From NCBI GenBank assembly GCA_030704615.1, contig CM060732.1:36931053-36995052 (forward strand): a DNA stretch of 64,000 bases, given 5' to 3'. Below, in pieces: positions 32,216 to 43,844 of the stretch. The stretch is from Takakia lepidozioides. Taxonomy: Eukaryota > Streptophyta > Takakiopsida > Takakiales > Takakiaceae. The translations under genes and the position numbers were made by a program. The notes beneath the pieces are model-generated. The model ran no database searches, was not told where the DNA came from, and saw only the letters and a list, made by a program, of their open reading frames with translations. Position 1 is the first letter of the stretch. Each line of letters begins with the position of its first letter.

Positions 32216-33060
32216 AACTGTTGAGAGTCTATGAGAGAATGGAATGATGATGAAAAAGCTGCTGCATTTACCAGCACCCGTTTTAACAGAAGACTTGGTT
32301 TGTGAGTGGACTAAGACCAAACTGCAGAAGACAGTGGATATGTTACCCCATAATACATGGAGGAGGCATTGAAACTGCAAACAGAATTGACAATTGGGAA
32401 TGCTCAGAGAGAGAAAGGAAGATGAGGACTCTGAAGCTGAGTCAGATGAAGAAGAAGAGCAAAGAACTAAAAGAAAGAGTACAGAGAAAGGAAAAGTTGA
32501 AGAGGGATAACTATGAGAACAGCTTTGAGGAAATCTTGAAGAAGTAGCCACAGAGGCTGCAACCCATTGGAGGAAGGGTGTATGTGTGCAAAGTGCCAAA
32601 AAATGGGCCATACCACTACAGAATGCCACTGCCTGAGAAACACTGTACTATCTGTAAAATGGATACCATTCTACTGAGAATTGTTACTACAACAGAAGGA
32701 CAGCTGCAAGAAACCTAGGCAAGTGAGGGTGCATCAGGTGCAGCCCCAGCCAAGAAGAGCACTGATCAGGACCACTAGGGTAGGTCTGGTGGTTATAACA
32801 CTTGCATGGAAGGGAGAGGTAATTCAAGAGGGAATTACCAAGGAAATTCCAGAGGCAACTCTCAGGGTACTCCAAGGGGAATTACCAGCCCTGGAATCAG
32901 GATTATAGAAATAATCCCAGACCAGACCAAGGGCGAGGACCCAATGGTGAAAGCTATGTTACTATTGTAATCAGCCAGGACATCGCAAGGCAGCCTGTTC
33001 ATTCTGGATAAGACCCCAGAATGGATGAGAGCTCCTGTGAATGAGGGCCCATTGTGGCAG
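32216..33060 (+). pseudogene. Gypsy-B3 gag C-terminus with zinc knuckles
   Basis: After an acidic/basic region (EALKLQTELTIGNAQREKEDEDSEADEEEE), the sequence has a CX2CX4HX4C knuckle, CAKCQKMGHTTTEC (32585-32626). A second, CTICKMDT...HSTENC, is split by a shift near 32665. A third, CYYCNQPGHRKAAC, is at 32957-32998. A Gly/Arg/Asn-rich spacer (RGNSRGNYQGN-like, in a shifted frame) lies between the last two. Three knuckles, as in Gypsy-A gag. The N-terminal capsid domain is not visible because of the gap. Confidence 0.78.
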
Positions 33061-34430
33061 CTCACATGGTTAGGCCATGTGTTGTACCAGAAGTAAGTAC
33101 AATGATAGTAACAAGAAGTAAAGCCAAACTAATACCTCCAGTTAGAGATGAAGAAGATGAGACTGGAAGTGGCCAAGATATGCCTGAATATGAAGAGACT
33201 TGGAAGGATGAGAAGGAACTGCACAAGGAAGTGGCAGATACTATAAGGGAAATGCAAAAGAGTACTGATATTCCTGTTGGCAGATTTCCCTCTGATTCGG
33301 ATGGAGAAAAAGAGGGGAGTGAGGAAGAAAGGAAAAAGAAGATGCAGACATGCAAAGTAATGAGAGACTTTGGCTGAAGTATATGTCAGACCAAGCGGAA
33401 ATTACCATTGGACAGCTATTAGCTGTGGCAACCTTATTGTAGGCACAGGCTGTATCAGCAATCAATCGAATTGCCAAGAGACACAAACACAGACCTGAAC
33501 AGCAAGGTGACCAGTTATAATGTGAAGCCGGAAGGGCGAAACCAGTCATGGACTTTGCTGATTCTATGCCAGTAATCCAATTGAGAATTGGAAGCACAGA
33601 ACTAACTGATTAGTACTGATAGATGTGGTTCTGAGTAAATATCATGACAGACCAATTAAGGAGAAGCTTGGTCTAAGTAACATAAACCAGCCCCATTTAC
33701 AGTAACAATGCAGATCAAAGAAGTGTACATCCATTTGGATTAATAGAAGGAGTTAAGATACAGATACAGAAAATGATCTTTATGATCACAGTAACTGTAT
33801 TAAAAATGGATGAGTCATGGAGGCTTACTCCTTATTATTGGGACGTCCGTGGCTGAAACAGGCAAGGGTATTCCATGACTGGAATTCTCAGTTACTAACT
33901 GTGCATAATGGGATGCACGAGATACAAATTACCACAAAGAAATCTAGAAGATTACCTGCTACAAGAAGACCTCGAGGAGTCAGAGAGTATGACTGGAGGG
34001 GAGGACTGGATGGAGGAGCAGGAAGGCTACCCTATTTGCTGCACACCCAGAATGGGAGCAGGTTGCGGAGATGCGGCTGGAAAGCCTAAGTTGTTTAAGA
34101 GGTATCTGCTGTGGTGTAGTGTCGGCAACACCAATTGAAGAGGAAACAACTGTTACCTACACATTTCTATGAAGAAAAGGAGAGAGATAGAAATCTAGAA
34201 GAACCAGCCACTGTGAGCTTAAAGGATGAAGTGGTGACTGGTGGACAATCACAGCTGATGAGCAGGTGAGAGAAGTAAATGTGGGAACTCAGGAGGAACC
34301 GAGAATGGTGAAAGTAGGAGCTGATTTGGAGCCGAGTTCTCTTCGAAGCTAAAGCTTGTTCATCAAATACAGATGTATTTGCTTGGAGCTATGAGGATCT
34401 AAAAGGATACCACCTGAAGTCTGTCAACAT
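33061..34430 (+). pseudogene. Gypsy-B3 protease and flanking linkers
   Basis: 33054-33377 is a charged linker (VTRSKAKLIPPVRDEEDETG). Around 33600-33660 the sequence VLIDVGSE*ISR/NIMTDQ is a damaged retropepsin active site (LIDxGS-x-NIM), and 33817-33912 has EAYSLLLGRPWLKQARVFHDW, the second protease motif. The 34160-34430 stretch is a Glu-rich linker ending with FAWSYEDLKG-like residues before RT. Stops and shifts are frequent, so this is a clear pseudogene. Confidence 0.72.
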
Positions 34431-35262
34431 AAAATTGAACTAGAACCAGGGTCAGTACCAATCAAGCAGGCGAGGTAGAGAATGAATCCCAACTACGCAC
34501 AGAAGGTTGGAGAAGAGATAAAGAGTGGCTGAGGCTAAGTTTATATACCCAATAGAGTATACAACTTGGTTGTCACCCATTGTTATAGTTCCCAAGAAGA
34601 AGGACAAACTAAGAGTATGTGTGAACTATAAGAAGCTGAATGCTTGTACGAAAAAGATCCTTTCCCTTTGCCATTCACAGAAGCAATATTAGACACTGTG
34701 GCAGGGGCCATGAGATGTACTCATTCATGGATGGCTTCAGTGGTTATAATCAAGTGCAAGTGGCAGAAGAAGACCAAGGAAAACAGCTTTCATCACAGAC
34801 TGGGGGCTTATGCATACAAAGTCATGCCCTTTGGACTTTGTAATGCACCAGCGACCTTTCGAGAGTGATAAGTGAATCTTTTCATGAGTATCTGGATAAT
34901 TTCATGCAGGTATTCTTGGATGATTTCAGTGTGTACAGCTCTAAGAATGAGCACTTGCATAAATTGGAGTTATGCCTGGCCAGATGCAGGATGAGAGGTC
35001 TGGGCTTGAATCCAGAGAAGTGTACTTTCTGTGTGAACTCAGGGTGCTTCTGGGACACATAGTGTGTAAGAAGGGACTTCTTGTGGATCCCAGGAAGACA
35101 GAGTCCATTCAAGTCTCTCCACCACCAGTGAATGTTAAGAGTTTAAGGAGATTCCTTGGGCAAACCAGTTATTACAGAAGATTTGTCAAAAGGTATGCAC
35201 AAATAGCAGCACCATTGAGCAAGCTTCTGAAGAAAGATGCAGTGTTTTGCATGGACAGCTGA
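34431..35262 (+). pseudogene. Gypsy-B3 reverse transcriptase
   Basis: Pieces in three frames: PIEYTTWLSPIVIVPKKKDKLRVCVNY, KKDPFPLPFTEAILDTVAG, YSFMDGFSGYNQVQV (first Asp), AYAYKVMPFGLCNAPATF, QVFLDDFSVYSS (FLDD) and LGLNPEKCTFCVNSG then LLGHIVCKKGLLVDPRK and RRFLGQTSYYRRFV. It supplies the palm region missing from B2. Single-base gaps near 34660, 34720, 34865 and 35040 break it. Confidence 0.9.
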
Positions 35263-35900
35263 ATGTCAACAGGCGTTTGAGGAACTTACACTGTCAGTAA
35301 CAACTACACCTGTGCTGATTAACCCTCACTGGCATGTAGTATTTCATGTTCACTGCGATGCATCAGGAGAAGCGTTGGGAGCGGTGTTAGCCCAGAATGT
35401 TACAGGGAATATAGATTCACCTGTGTACTATGCTAGCCGGTTGATGAACAGTGCTGAGAGGAACTATAGCACAACGGAAAGAGAGCATTGGCAATGATCT
35501 ATGCAGTGAAGAAATTCAGGCATTACCTATTGGGAAGAAAGTTATGTTTTATGTGGATCACCAGGCTCTGATATATCTGGTGAACAAACCTTTGATAAGT
35601 GGAAGGATAGCGAGGTGGTTAATAACTCTTGCATGAGTTGAGTTCGAGGTTATTTACAAGCCTGGCCGTTTGCATCTTGTGGCAGATCATTTGTCGCGAC
35701 TAACAACAGGAGAGGCCGCCACAGGAGTGGACGATCAGTTACCTGATGCGAGTTTATTTGTAATGGAGGTGCAAGGAAGTGCAGATGAATGGTTAGATTG
35801 GCAATGGCCAATCAGATACTACCTTGCTCATGGTCAGTGCCCACCTAGTTATGGTAAGGGCAGAGGAAGAGAATCGCTATCAAAGCTTTACCTTATACTA
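35237..35900 (+). pseudogene. Gypsy-B3 RNase H
   Basis: FHVHCDASGEALGAVLAQNV (Asp), STTEREH-WQ where B2 has STTEREALA (a lost base removes the helix after Glu), MFYVDHQALIYLVNKP (Asp), then VADHLSRLTTGEAATG. Shifts lie near 35260, 35485, 35540 and 35630. Confidence 0.9.
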
Positions 35901-36981
35901 TGGTAGGAAGCAGAATGTATAAGTTAGGACCAGATGGGGTACTAAAACGATGCTTGTACCACCATGAAGTAAATAAAGTCTTGGAGGAAGTTCATAAAGG
36001 AGTGGCTGGAGGTCATTTTGGAGAAGAGACTACCAGTAGAAAGATACTACTCGCAGGATACTGGTGGCCTACTTTGTTCAAAGATGTACATGAGTATTGT
36101 CAGAAGTGTGATGAATGTCAGAGGCTAGGACCTTTGCAGAGATCTGGAAGAATGGCCTTGCATCCTACAATGCCTACGGAACCATTTCAGAAATGGGGAC
36201 TAGACTTTGTTGGACCAATTAATCCACCATCCAAGAATACACAAACAGGTACATAATTACACCTGATTATACTACAAAGTGGGTGGAAGCTAAAGCTTTG
36301 AGGGACAACACACCAAGTCCACAGCAGGTTCCTGTACGAGAACATACTTACACGATTTGGATGTCCCTTAGAATTTATCAGTGATCAAGGAAGTCACTTC
36401 ATGAATGAGACCATTGAGTTATTGACTAAAGAGTTTATGATTGTGCATAGAAAGAGTACAACATATTACCCACAGGGTAATGGGCAGGCAGAGGCTACCA
36501 ACAAAATATTATGTATTATCTTGGCTAAGATAGTCAATGCAAACAGAACGGATTGGGATACAAAGCTGCTGACAGCTTTGTGGTCATACAGGACTTCATA
36601 TAAAGTCACCACAAGTATACACCATTCCAATTAGTTTATGGTATGGAAGCCTTACTTCCAGTGGAATTCCTGTTACCTACCATGAGAACGGAGTGGGGAA
36701 AAAGAATGGAATTGCAAGACTCCATCAAAGTCAGGAAACATGAATTATACCATGTGGAAGAAATACGTGCTGATGCAGCTGATAATATGACCAAAATTCA
36801 GATGAAGAGAAAGGAACAGTTTGATGAAGGCAAGTTAAAGACTTTTAAGACGGGGGATTTGGTTCTATGGTTGCAGAAAAAAGGAAAGATTCAAGCTTCT
36901 AAGCTTAAATCACCATGGAAAGGACCTTATGTCATACAAAAGATGTATGATAAACAACACAGCCATGTTACAAAACATTAA
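35900..36981 (+). pseudogene. Gypsy-B3 integrase with GPY motif
   Basis: 35900-36256 gives the complete HHCC domain and KWGLDFVGPINPP (Asp), then a shift at about 36240. 36260-36400 carries the second Asp (EFISDQGSHFMN) after small deletions. 36401-36634 has YYPQGNGQAEATNK (Glu). 36643-36981 is the C-terminal domain with FKTGDLVLWLQKKGKI and SPWKGPYVIQKMY, the GPY/F motif of gypsy integrases. No chromodomain follows; the next sequence is the 30-bp array. Confidence 0.92.
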
Positions 36982-37173
36982 CAAAGAAATGCTGGGAAGA
37001 GTCAATGCAAATAAGTTGAAGGGGTACAGTGGTATCCATGACAAACCCCTGCAGCATGATTTGCATGTTGAACCGCAAGAGCAGTCACGGGCTGCACCAG
37101 TGTTACGAACGGAGTATGGAACAGTTGTCGCTAGGCCCAGTATATATGACCGGGGTGGGCAAAACAAACGTGA

Positions 37174-37468
37174 CACAGCCTATCACAGCCCATCACGGCG
37201 TGACACAGCCTATCACAGCCCAGCACGGCGTGACACAGCCTATCACACAGCCCAACACGGCGTGACACAGCCTATCACACAACAGCCCTACGGTGTGACA
37301 CACCTATCACAGCCCACACGGCGTGCACACAGCCTATCACAGCCCGCCTCGACTGACACAGCCTATCACAACCTACCGCAGCGTGTCACAGCCTATCACA
37401 GCTTAACCACAGTGCAACACAGCCTATCACAGTATGACACAGCCTGTCACACAAACAACACAGCCTAC
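37174..37468 (+). repeat. CACAGCCTATCACAG tandem array after integrase (B3)
   Basis: Same unit as 27240-27479 (about nine to ten units) but with indels, so period and frame are no longer constant. Confidence 0.9.
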
Positions 37469-37934
37469 TAAGTTACACCATCCATAGAATCAGTGGCAAG
37501 TGGACACATAATAACTCAGGAAAATGGATGACGGAAGAGGAAACGGAAATTACTTTAAAAATAGACACGTGGAGGTCAGGGTGCGACACACAGCAGAGAA
37601 TGAGTGCAAGGACAGGTGTCAAAAAGAAAGAGGACAAGAACGGCCGTCAAAAGGATGAAAGGCGGCCCATTAATGAATACGGAAAAAGGGAAACAGAACG
37701 AACGGCAAGTACAGAAAAACTGAATTCATGTCGCATGTTGTGATCCTAGTGGACTATCCAGCAGAAAAGTCCACTAAAGAGATAAAAGTTAAAATCCAGT
37801 CACAGCGGATACAGCCCAATAGAAAACCAGAGAAATGATCAAGAAAATGGAGGAAATTAAGCGCAAGAGGCGGCGTCGTTCTGAGTAACGGGCGTCTCGA
37901 CAGGACAGGCCATAAATGCTATAACTTGGAAACT

Positions 37935-40900
37935 ATGGAGGAACTAACAGACTATACGCTCGCAATATTACTTACGCAATGGCAGAGACACGAAACGAAA
38001 GAGCAGAGCTTTTCTCTTGAACAATGCTTGCAAGCCCCGCAGGCTTACAAGAGATTACCCATAGCTTTCTGCGGCAACCATACGTTTCTGCTTTGTGCAC
38101 TACAGGCATTCCGCAGTTGTTACAGCCAAAGCAGTTCTGTGAGTCTAAGATGAAGAAAGTGAGAGGAATGGAGGAAATCAGGGTGAAGAGCACCACAATT
38201 CTGCAGAAACAAACGATGGCTACCCCACAGGCGATAAAGATACTGAAGGAGCTGAGATTGGAAGGATTGCAAAGCATGGATTGGACACTACACCCATAGA
38301 CAGTACATGTTACAATTTTTGCAGAACTTTGAGCCAAAGACAGGAACAACAACGGTGAAGGGAGTTGAATTAATGATTACTCCCCTATACCTCCAGCAAT
38401 TGTTTCGATTGCCAGCAGTCATGTGTATGTGGAGGAACACAGGGAAAGACTGCAAATAGGGGATTTATTCCAAGAAGGGAGTTTCTTTAAAACTCAGGGT
38501 TATGCTTGTACCAAAGCTGTGTACCCAGGGTTAAAAGACATAGGTCAAGTATTGAACGTTCTGATTGCCCTGAAACAGAACCAACAATATTTGAGCAGAT
38601 CCTTCACAGAGGAAATCCTCAAAGGCTTGAAGGGACAAAGGTACAATGGGCGGACATAATGTACAACGCACTGGTAGAGGAGATGAAAAGATTACAAGGT
38701 ACTACCGCAAAATCTCCTATCATAGTGTCTGGCCCAATCATTGCTCAAATAATCCTTAGTTCTGGCATACTTAATGCACAAGAAAGGAAGGAAATGGGAG
38801 TGTTTGAGCCAGAAACAACTGCAATGGAAGAGCAAGGCTCTTCACACAGTGAGGGTGGACTAGCAGCACAACCCGAGACTAAGAGGCAGAGAAGGGGAAA
38901 GACTGTAGTGCGGATCCACTGGCTTCACGGATTCCGCATGATAATGTTTCCCAAGCTCATGACCAGGAAGGGGCACAGCAGCACAAAAGAATGTTATTAC
39001 TGGAAGCAAGACCTTCAGAGAGGGAGGAAGAAGTTACTTCTGCATCACAGCAACACAGCCACTTGAACGACTTGTCACAAGGTCACAAGTTATCCATGCA
39101 GCTCAACCCGAAATAATTGATTTGGAAAGTGAAGGGATAGAGATTCCAACTACAGAGCAGATAGTGGCAGAAATAGAGAAAGGGGACCTTCTCTATGAAT
39201 ATTCTGGTCTGGTAAAGGAGACAGAAATCCCAGAGGTGCAACAGTTGCCCAAGGGAAATCCTGAGGTGCATATAATGCACACACCTGTGTTGGAGGTACC
39301 ACAGGCGGAAGGTCATGACACTGTAACACCAGTCATAGATGAAGTAGTTCAGGAAGAAAATCCGGTGGGACAATGGCCTGAATGGTTAGTGAGACATCAT
39401 ACTGTTGAAGATCGGGAGGAACAGCAGCAACCTCACCATGATGACCCTCAACAGGCAATGCTGATGAGTTCCATAGGCAGGACACTTAATTTGTTGGGGA
39501 CTTATGTCAAATCCCATGTTCCAATTACCCAATTGACAGCCTTGAAAGAAGAACTCAGGAAGGAGTTTGAGGCTCGACTTGCCACTGAATGTGCAAACAA
39601 GGTCGATGAAGAGGTCACTCTCAAGATGAAGCAGGACTTGGCCAATACAGAAATGGCTTTGCAATTGGCCAAGCAACAATTGATTGAGGCAGGCCTCGCG
39701 CAAGACCAGTTGCACGAAGCACATAAGCAACAGCTATACCAAATGCAGGTGCAGCATGAAAGCAAGTTGCAAGAACTGAATGCACTACATACGGAGTTGC
39801 AGACAGTGCATAACAGGATGGCGATACAATGCGTTACATTTACAACTATGCTTGACCAATCAACAAAAGAAATAAACAGTCAAGCGGAAAAATGTACGAA
39901 GGCAGAAGAAGAGAATGTGGAGCACATGAAGCTCATTGTCGATATGAAGAATACAATCTGTCGCAATGAAGATACTTTCAAGCAATACAGGCAGATGGAA
40001 GCTGAGCAGAGAAATACATCGTGGAGTTGCAACAAACCATCGTGGCCAATAGAAATGAAATCGCGGTCAGTAACAAGGCTTCGAAGGAAGCCAATAATCT
40101 ACTTGCTGCCTATGCGCAATTGGTTGAGCCACAGGCAAAGCGCATGAAGGCTTTACAACAGCAGTTGGAATTGTACAAGCTAAGAGAAGAGCAAACTCTC
40201 AGGGGAACCACAAGCAGCTTGGTGGATAACAGCCTTATGCAGGTCTGGTTAGCACAAGGCCAGTAGAGGGCAAAAGCCCACGGAAGCTCACCCAAAGCGA
40301 GATGAATGAGCTCAGACTGCAGGTGCAGAACATTGCCACAACTACTATAGACAATGTCTATAGTAGGATAGCAGAGTTACAAGAGGATGTAGACGGACTC
40401 CAGACTCAAGTGGAAGACCTCACTTCAAACATCGACCAAAGAGTCTATATCCCTCAGGAACAGCTAATGGCTTCTTATTTGCAAGCCAGAACTCTGGCTT
40501 TTCAGTCTTCACAGGAGGTGCAGGAGATGCCAATGGTACAGGAACCAGTACCCCACCACCACCACAACAGGTCAGTGTACCAGTAGCTGAACCTGTGGTT
40601 ACTACAACCACACCACAGCCACCACAGCCGGAGGTATGGGGCAATGCAGCTTTTAACCCACCTAAAACTCCAGCTGCCAGGGAGTACAGTAGGGCTATGA
40701 TTATGCCTTCAACCAAATTCCCATCATGTTGGATTTGGCTTGGAAAGAATTTAGTCCTCCGCAGTCATTCGCACATTACTACCAAATCATGCGTATTTGG
40801 CTGCCAGTGGCAACCAGGACTAAAGTTCTTCCAAACAATCGACATATTGAAGATCATCACTTTGCACAATACTGGCACGAGGCAGGTACCATGTTGAGGG

Positions 40901-41716
40901 AATTGGTTGCTTTCCAGGTTGTACATGGACTCATTTATACCAAGACCAAGGAGATAGCAAGTATTGTCATGGGGTGCGGGCTATACTACGCTGCTTGTTT
41001 TCTGATACGTTACCACATAGAGCAACAAAAGATGCAAGCACGCTTTCAAAGTTACTCCAGTGGAGATCATTGGGTATTACCTTCGGTGCCACCTCATATG
41101 TACCTATATGACCCAAAAGTTATGATACAGAAGGATTCTCAAATTCGTTCATGGTTTCAAGCAGCCTGCAACAATTTGTCAACACAGAAATTCGGACTTG
41201 ATGACATTTTCTATAAGGGACATATCGCATGGAAATACTTGCACGCTGCACCAGTAATTGGTACCCCACTCATCTGGACAGACAAGGAGCTCAGTGTCTA
41301 CACCAATTTTGCTGTTCAACGGTTACACCAGGTTGTAAAATGCAAACTTCCAGACATGGTAGGACAGCATTGTATGCCCCAGATGATTCCACAAAAAGTT
41401 CGAAATTAAAACACCTGAGAGGCGATGAGGATTCTGATACAACTGTTTCTTCACAAAATTCTTTTGACATGGGAGAAGACTATGCAATTCAGATGGAAGA
41501 AAAGAAAAAAAGGGATCTCCTATGCCGGAAAGATTACCTCGATATCAGCCTCCAGAAGGCCTCACTTATCCAGGTAGTGATCAACCATCTCCATCAACCA
41601 GAGACAGACCTCGGGCTCGTACACACAGCCCACCACGAAACTCTCAACGTCAACAAGATGCTCACTCACAAAGGTTGCTACTCGGAAACAGTAAACCGTG
41701 AGGACACGGCTTTTTG
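37935..41716 (+). pseudogene. Gypsy-B3 third ORF (about 1,250 codons, frameshifted)
   Basis: Collinear with B2 27973-31700. Order: MEELTDYTLAILLTQWQRHE..., KGVELMITPLYLQQLFRLPA (frames 37935-39066); an acidic segment then coiled coil open for 341 codons (39122-40147; EELRKEFEARLATECANKVDEEVTLK, QAEKCTKAEEENVEHMKL); more coiled coil with RIAELQEDVDGLQTQVEDL (40021-40586); a Pro/Thr/Gln spacer; and the C-terminal domain open for 227 codons (40726-41409: MLDLAWKEFSPPQSFAHYYQIMRIWLPV...SGDHWVLPSVPPHMYLY). An Arg/Ser/Pro tail follows to 41716. There is no signal peptide or clear transmembrane segment, so an envelope role is not supported. Its position is that of the extra or env-like ORF of some Athila/Tat elements. 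Confidence 0.78.
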
Positions 41717-41732
41717 AGGGGGAAAGGGGTAA
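41716..41732 (+). other. Gypsy-B3 polypurine tract
   Basis: GAGGGGGAAAGGGGTAA lies directly before the TGTTAGAGG start of the 3' LTR; B1 has GAGAGGGGGAGGGGTAAA at the same place. Confidence 0.88.
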
Positions 41733-42824
41733 TGTTAGAGGACTGTAGGGGACTTAGACACTTATACGGGATCTGTAGGGTACCCTTAATTTTTGCACAG
41801 ACTGAGACAAACAGGAACCTTAGGGGTGACAGCAGCGCACTGTAGAGGGGGGTTACATAGCCCACACAGCCGACACAGCAGTCACAGCCCACACAGCCAA
41901 CACAGCCCGTCACAGTCGTCACAGCCCACACAGCCGTCACAGCCCACACAGCCCACACAGCCCGTCACAGTCGTCACAGCCCACACAGCCCACACAGCCC
42001 GTCACAGTCGTCACAGCCCACACAGCCCACACAGCCGTCACAGCCCACACAGCCTGTCACAGTCGTCACAGCCCACACAGCCCACACAGCCCGTCACAGT
42101 CGTCACAGCAGACACAGCCTACACAGCCAGTCACAGCCCGCACAGCCACACAGCCAGTCACAGCCCGACACAGCCAACACAGCCAGTCACCGCTTGACAC
42201 AGCTGTCACGATAATAGGGAACGAAGAGTAGGACAGGGAACGACTGTGGGGAACAACACCTGTGAAGGGAACATGTTAGTTCACATACGACGGTTAGAGA
42301 GGGAAACGGTTAGAACCGCGGATAGGAGGATAAAAGGAAAAACGGGGAATGAAGAAGGGGATCATTATTCGGGGAGGACTTCGGAGTCAGGCGGGAGTGG
42401 AGATCGGAGAGCACAATGAAGGAGAAAGAGGATTAGTAGATGCTTGTTATATGCAAAGCTATAGTGATATAGGAAAGAAGAATAGAGACATAATGGCTTC
42501 GGCCTGATACCTGATAAATCATAATCTGATACTTATACGATACAATCACACTGTGTAGAGAGATCTGAGTGAAGCTGTGGATTGAATGGAGGAGTTAAGG
42601 AAACCGATAAATTGATGAAGCAAACTGATACTTAATTATCAATGGTAAGGTAGCTAAGATGAATGCGGAAAAGGAAACAAATAGGAAACACCCCCATGAT
42701 ACACTAGCTGTAGGTCATGACTGATTGTTCTGCGCGGGCGGAGTACTTAGAGATTTCCAACTCTTCTATCTTGGAGTTTCCGCCTCGGATAACGAAGGGA
42801 TGGGTGAGTAAAAGCCGCGCGACA
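41733..42824 (+). repeat. Gypsy-B3 3' LTR (1092 bp) with CACAGCC array
   Basis: TGTTAGAGGACTG...GCGCGACA. Aligns in inverted orientation with 20975-19985 and its first 150 bp with 24775. The array at 41855-42209 has CACAGCCCACACAGCC and CGTCACAGTCGT units. The end is set by loss of similarity with B1 right after CGACA. Confidence 0.87.
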
Positions 42825-43844
42825 GATATGCCCGAGGAGTCCTCAGGCCAAAAAGAAAGGCTGCTGGCTAGGCTGGGTCCAACGGGATCAACCTACGAAC
42901 TGTAGCAGGTGGTGCAAAGAAAGAACTCTCTACTGGCCGATCTCTAACTGTGTGCAGCAATGACAATGAACCGGACGTAATCAACTCACGGATAAGGGAC
43001 GCTGGTGTGGTCCTTCGGTGATAATATCGGGGCGGCAGGAAGGGTCGACAAGACCTCCTCGGATGTGGGAGACTCTCGCCAACAATCCCGCTCTCTCCTG
43101 GTCCTACCCCAATCAGCCAATCCACAAAGGCGGGGCGATGGCCGCAAAGAGCACGTCCTACGCACTCTCTCAAAGGGGCCGATCGTCGAATCGTCCTGCT
43201 ACACGTATACAGCAGGGTGTCGGTGATGGTGCGGCATAGCGCACAACAGGCCAAATAAGACACCTGCCAAGCAAGATGGACCTCAAGGTTCGAGTCAAAA
43301 TAAATATAAGCGAGGAAAGGTGGCTGGCAACAACTCGGCCAACGGGTGTGTTGAACCAGAAGAATGTGGACATGGGAGCCGTTCGGGCTCCAAGGCCTCG
43401 GGGTCCCACTCGGGCAGAGATCCAATACTCCGGATACTCCTCTGCAATGGTCAAGATGCGCCGTCGCATCAATCTGCAAATTATTGTGGCCTCTGGGCCA
43501 GGCACGTCTCCAGTCCTGGTGCCGGAGATAATGCGATAGAGTCCGATCACGCGGTACTCAAAGGAATGCTCCCGGCGGGGAGCTCCAGACGATGCAGCCA
43601 TACTGCAACTCAAGGAGAGCCATGAGGTTAGCTCAATGCACACTTAAGTGTGATAAATCTGTTTACATGTACAGAAAGTAGTCAATCAGCCTCCTTGGGC
43701 GTAAGAAACGAATAAAAAATGCACAACATCAAACAAAGTGCGATAGTAAGATCAAGGTAAAGAATAATGGTCAATAAATCCTCATTCATTCTGACCACGG
43801 AGAAACTTGACTTTCACTTGTCTCCCGGCAGACGTACCAAAATA
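42825..43844 (-). other. Gypsy-A 5' leader (long, non-coding or small leader ORF)
   Basis: About 1 kb between the Gypsy-A 5' LTR and the point where the Gypsy-B block was inserted. On the minus strand a 203-residue frame (42868-43479) and a 157-residue frame (43170-43643) overlap; neither has gag motifs and both are Arg/Ser/Pro/Leu-rich. Long leaders, sometimes with an extra ORF, are known in the Tat/Ogre branch. I cannot tell whether either frame is used. Confidence 0.55.
43820..43839 (-). other. Gypsy-A primer binding site candidate
   Basis: Minus strand reads TGGTACGTCTGCCGGGAGAC, six bases after the LTR's CA. It resembles the tRNA-Asp-type PBS of Athila/Tat elements (TGGCGCCGTTGCCGGGG) at TGG..C.GT.TGCCGGG, with several mismatches. 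Confidence 0.55.

Larger units (their letters stand above)
32216..42824 (+). mobile_element. Gypsy-B3: nearly full plus-strand copy, many small indels
   Basis: Holds, in order, gag (C-terminal part), protease, RT, RNase H, integrase with GPY motif, the 30-bp array, ORF3, PPT and complete 3' LTR. The 5' LTR and gag N-terminus fall in the N gap. Compared with B2 it carries many one- to few-base deletions, so no domain is open end to end. RT (FLDD, MPFGLCNAPATF) places it with the Tat/Athila-like branch. Confidence 0.9.

Noticed and set aside
31267-32629. Long ORFs crossing 31716-32215
   Set aside because: They run through 500 N and have no real sequence in the middle.
37935-41716. Gypsy-B ORF3 as an envelope protein
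   Set aside because: It is in the env-like position but shows no signal peptide, fusion peptide-like segment or transmembrane anchor, and long coiled coils alone are not evidence of entry function.
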